A stretch of 64,000 nt of DNA, taken from NCBI RefSeq assembly GCF_009932395.1, contig NZ_LSRS01000003.1, positions 260,355 to 324,354 of the forward strand, in the 5' to 3' direction. The notes beneath the pieces are model-generated. The model saw only the letters and a program-made list of their open reading frames with translations, made no database searches and was not told the origin of the DNA. Below, piece after piece: positions 62,291 through 64,000 of the stretch (positions within the stretch are counted from its first letter, which is position 1; every line of letters begins with the position of its first letter). The position numbers and the translations under genes were made by a program. The stretch is from Sporotomaculum syntrophicum (GTDB lineage Bacteria > Bacillota > Desulfotomaculia > Desulfotomaculales > Desulfallaceae).

Positions 62291-62391
62291 TAAATATATT
62301 GATACAGTCCAACAACACCACCTGGCCTCACGATATCGTCTATTCATTTCATTATTAACGCTGTTGCAGTGCAACAATTCTACACGCACAG

Positions 62392-63606
62392 TTAAGTTCG
62401 ATAGCTGCCATTGATGCGAACGTAATCATAAGTGAGGTCACAACCCCAGGCGGTGGCGCTGTGCTCTCCGTTATGCAGATCGATAGTAAAAATCACCTGC
62501 CGGCCAGACAGCATCCCGGTAGCTTTTTCCTCATTGAAAGCAAGGGCTCCGCCATTTTTGGCCACCTGGATATCACCTACAAATATATCCACGACATCCG
62601 GGTTAAAGCTGGCCCCGGAATACCCGGCGGCACAGATAATCCGGCCCCAGTTGGCATCCTTGCCAAACACGGCCGCCTTCACCAAACTGGAGGAGGCCAC
62701 AGCTCGGGCAACCAGGCGAGCATCCTGCCGGGTGGCCGCGCCATGCACCCGCACCTCAAGCAACCGGGTAGCCCCCTCACCGTCTGCAGCACAGGCTATA
62801 GCCAGCTTGCGGCACACCGCTTCCAGCGCCGCGCCAAAGGCGGCGTAATCCGCATCCTCCCCGCTGATGGGCCGGTTGCCTGCGGCACCGTTAGCCAGTA
62901 CCAGTACCATATCATTTGTGCTAGTGTCGCCATCCACGGTAATCATATTAAAGGTGCGCTCCACCGCCCCGGTCAGCGCCTGGTGCAGTAAATCCGAATT
63001 AATGGCAGCATCGGTGGTAATAAAGCACAGCATAGTGGCCATGTTGGGGTGAATCATTCCCGATCCTTTAGCCATGCCGCCAATGGTGACTTGCACCCCG
63101 CCCAGCTCCACGGTCACCGCCGCTTCCTTGGCCACAGTATCCGTAGTCATGATGGCGATGGCGGCGTCATGACCGCCCTCCCGGCTCAATTGCGCCGCCG
63201 CCTGCCGTACACCGGACAGGACCCGGTCCATGGGCAAGGGCTGACCGATGACCCCGGTGGAAGCCACGAGCACCTGCTCCGCAGCCAGGCCTAACTGCTG
63301 CGCGGCCTCGCCGGCCATAGCCCGGGCATCCTCCAGCCCCTGGGGCCCGACACAGGCATTGGCATTGCCACTATTGGCCACAACAGCTCTGGCTTTGCCA
63401 TCTTTAATATGTTCCATAGTTAGCAGCACGGGTGCCGCTTTAACAATATTGGTGGTAAAAACCCCGGCAGCAGCCGCCTCCCGATCCGAATACACCAGTG
63501 CCACATCTTTTCTTTCATATTTGATCGCCCCTACTGCCCCGGCTGCCGTAAAGCCCAGGGGGGACGTGATACCTCCGGCTATCTCTACATACGCTGTTTG
63601 CGACAT
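62392..63606 (-). CDS. argJ: glutamate N-acetyltransferase / amino-acid acetyltransferase
   Basis: 404 residues, TTTGGAGG before the ATG. The autoprocessing site is KGSGMIHPNMATMLCFI: the precursor is cut before the Thr, which becomes the N-terminal nucleophile. The oxyanion part STGVIGQPLP and the C-terminal GKDANWGRIICAAGYSG are present. It moves the acetyl group from N-acetylornithine to glutamate and, in the bifunctional form, also uses acetyl-CoA. It lies about 150 bases after argC. Confidence 0.95.
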   Translation of the reverse strand: MSQTAYVEIAGGITSPLGFTAAGAVGAIKYERKDVALVYSDREAAAAGVFTTNIVKAAPVLLTMEHIKDGKARAVVANSGNANACVGPQGLEDARAMAGEAAQQLGLAAEQVLVASTGVIGQPLPMDRVLSGVRQAAAQLSREGGHDAAIAIMTTDTVAKEAAVTVELGGVQVTIGGMAKGSGMIHPNMATMLCFITTDAAINSDLLHQALTGAVERTFNMITVDGDTSTNDMVLVLANGAAGNRPISGEDADYAAFGAALEAVCRKLAIACAADGEGATRLLEVRVHGAATRQDARLVARAVASSSLVKAAVFGKDANWGRIICAAGYSGASFNPDVVDIFVGDIQVAKNGGALAFNEEKATGMLSGRQVIFTIDLHNGEHSATAWGCDLTYDYVRINGSYRT

Positions 63607-63754
63607 GCTTGTTTTCCTCCAAACTCAACTGTTCTTTCTGTATCGCCCCGGTGTATACCTTTACCGCATCCAGGTCTGCCCGGGCGACTATGGCCGGCCG
63701 GCAAAACAAAACAATACGTTCCGTTTAAAACCAAAGCCCCTTAGTTATTAAGAC

Positions 63755-64000
63755 TTATGGATACAACCCCGGCCGGTCCAAACCCATGGTTTCCGGCAAA
63801 TCGTACATCAGATTCATATTCTGCACAGCCTGGCCCGCCGCTCCCTTGATTAAATTATCAATAACGGAAATTACCACCACCCGCCCGGTGCGCGGGTCAA
63901 CCACCGGCACCAGGTCGCAGTGATTCGAGCCGGCTACTGCCTTGGTCTGGGGCAGTAACCCCTCAGGCAGCACCCGCACAAAAAATTCACCGTTATAATA
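63755..64000 (-). CDS. argC: N-acetyl-gamma-glutamyl-phosphate reductase, C-terminal part (runs off right edge)
   Basis: Only the last 81 codons are in the window. [40 protein letters not shown], then [20 protein letters not shown] are the standard ArgC C-terminal motifs (LPQTK, GSN, DNL.KGAAGQA.QN.N). It reduces acetylglutamyl phosphate with NADPH. First gene seen of the arginine operon; the promoter is outside. Confidence 0.95.
   Translation of the reverse strand, partial: YYNGEFFVRVLPEGLLPQTKAVAGSNHCDLVPVVDPRTGRVVVISVIDNLIKGAAGQAVQNMNLMYDLPETMGLDRPGLYP

Noticed and set aside
62461-62991. 176-codon and similar long plus-strand frames opposite the arg, hma and trp genes
   Set aside because: They are mirror frames of strongly supported genes in a moderately G/C-rich region.

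Overview
The window looks like a chromosome segment of an anaerobic, spore-forming Firmicute of the Peptococcaceae/Desulfotomaculum type. The pointers are AGGAGG-type ribosome binding sites with frequent TTG and GTG starts, consensus sigma-A promoters, a tryptophan T-box, a NiCo riboswitch, a stand-alone AICAR transformylase, a CotH-like protein, a YmaF protein, and genes for formate dehydrogenase maturation and molybdenum/sulfur handling. No rRNA, tRNA or CRISPR array was seen. The genus is an inference.

Positions 1-8860: a nest of mobile DNA. A cation-efflux gene with its own NiCo riboswitch (4162-4285) was cut by an IS21-family element (right end about 3626). That element's istA was then cut by a 2.8 kb transposon (588-3388) with clear terminal repeats and a 7-bp target duplication. 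The transposase of this second element has lost most of its catalytic core in an in-frame deletion. After a thioesterase and an acetyltransferase comes a group II intron with its reverse transcriptase (about 5411-7405), then a polyferredoxin gene and a convergent Crp/Fnr regulator.

Positions 8860-15420: scattered housekeeping and orphan genes. These are a Tim44-like N-terminal membrane protein, an AICAR transformylase, an acetyltransferase, a frameshifted WYL regulator remnant, a sulfatase and a methyltransferase-like protein. Positions 15563-30184 form a defence island, all on the minus strand: an HNH nuclease, an Mrr-type nuclease, an Abi_2/AbiF-type HEPN protein, and a four-gene operon of DUF499 ATPase, a small unknown protein, a DUF1156 DNA methyltransferase and a PLD-SNF2 helicase (Hma-type).

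Positions 30600-45400: ymaF; a T-box controlled trpDCF; a two-component system; a VTC-DUF4956-CotH cluster; a four-gene ABC importer with a DUF3798 lipoprotein; and a small membrane protein. Positions 45840-48113 carry O-acetylhomoserine sulfhydrylase and a MetA whose residue 111 is Glu, so the pair should work through O-acetylhomoserine. A DUF2680-type gene with an in-frame amber codon follows.

Positions 49751-53723 hold the most unusual gene, a single reading frame fusing FdhD (sulfurtransferase for formate dehydrogenase) to NadA (quinolinate synthase, an Fe-S enzyme). It is followed by an IscR/Rrf2 regulator, a NifS/IscS cysteine desulfurase and a MOSC protein, together a sulfur-trafficking locus. 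Then come a protein made almost wholly of 40-residue repeats, a MarR regulator with an operator inside a perfect promoter, a YHS-like membrane protein and a helix-turn-helix/PBP-like regulator. Positions 57647-64000 are the arginine operon argC-J-B-D-F-G on the minus strand, with argC cut by the right edge. Short GGGGTCAGG repeats occur at three sites.
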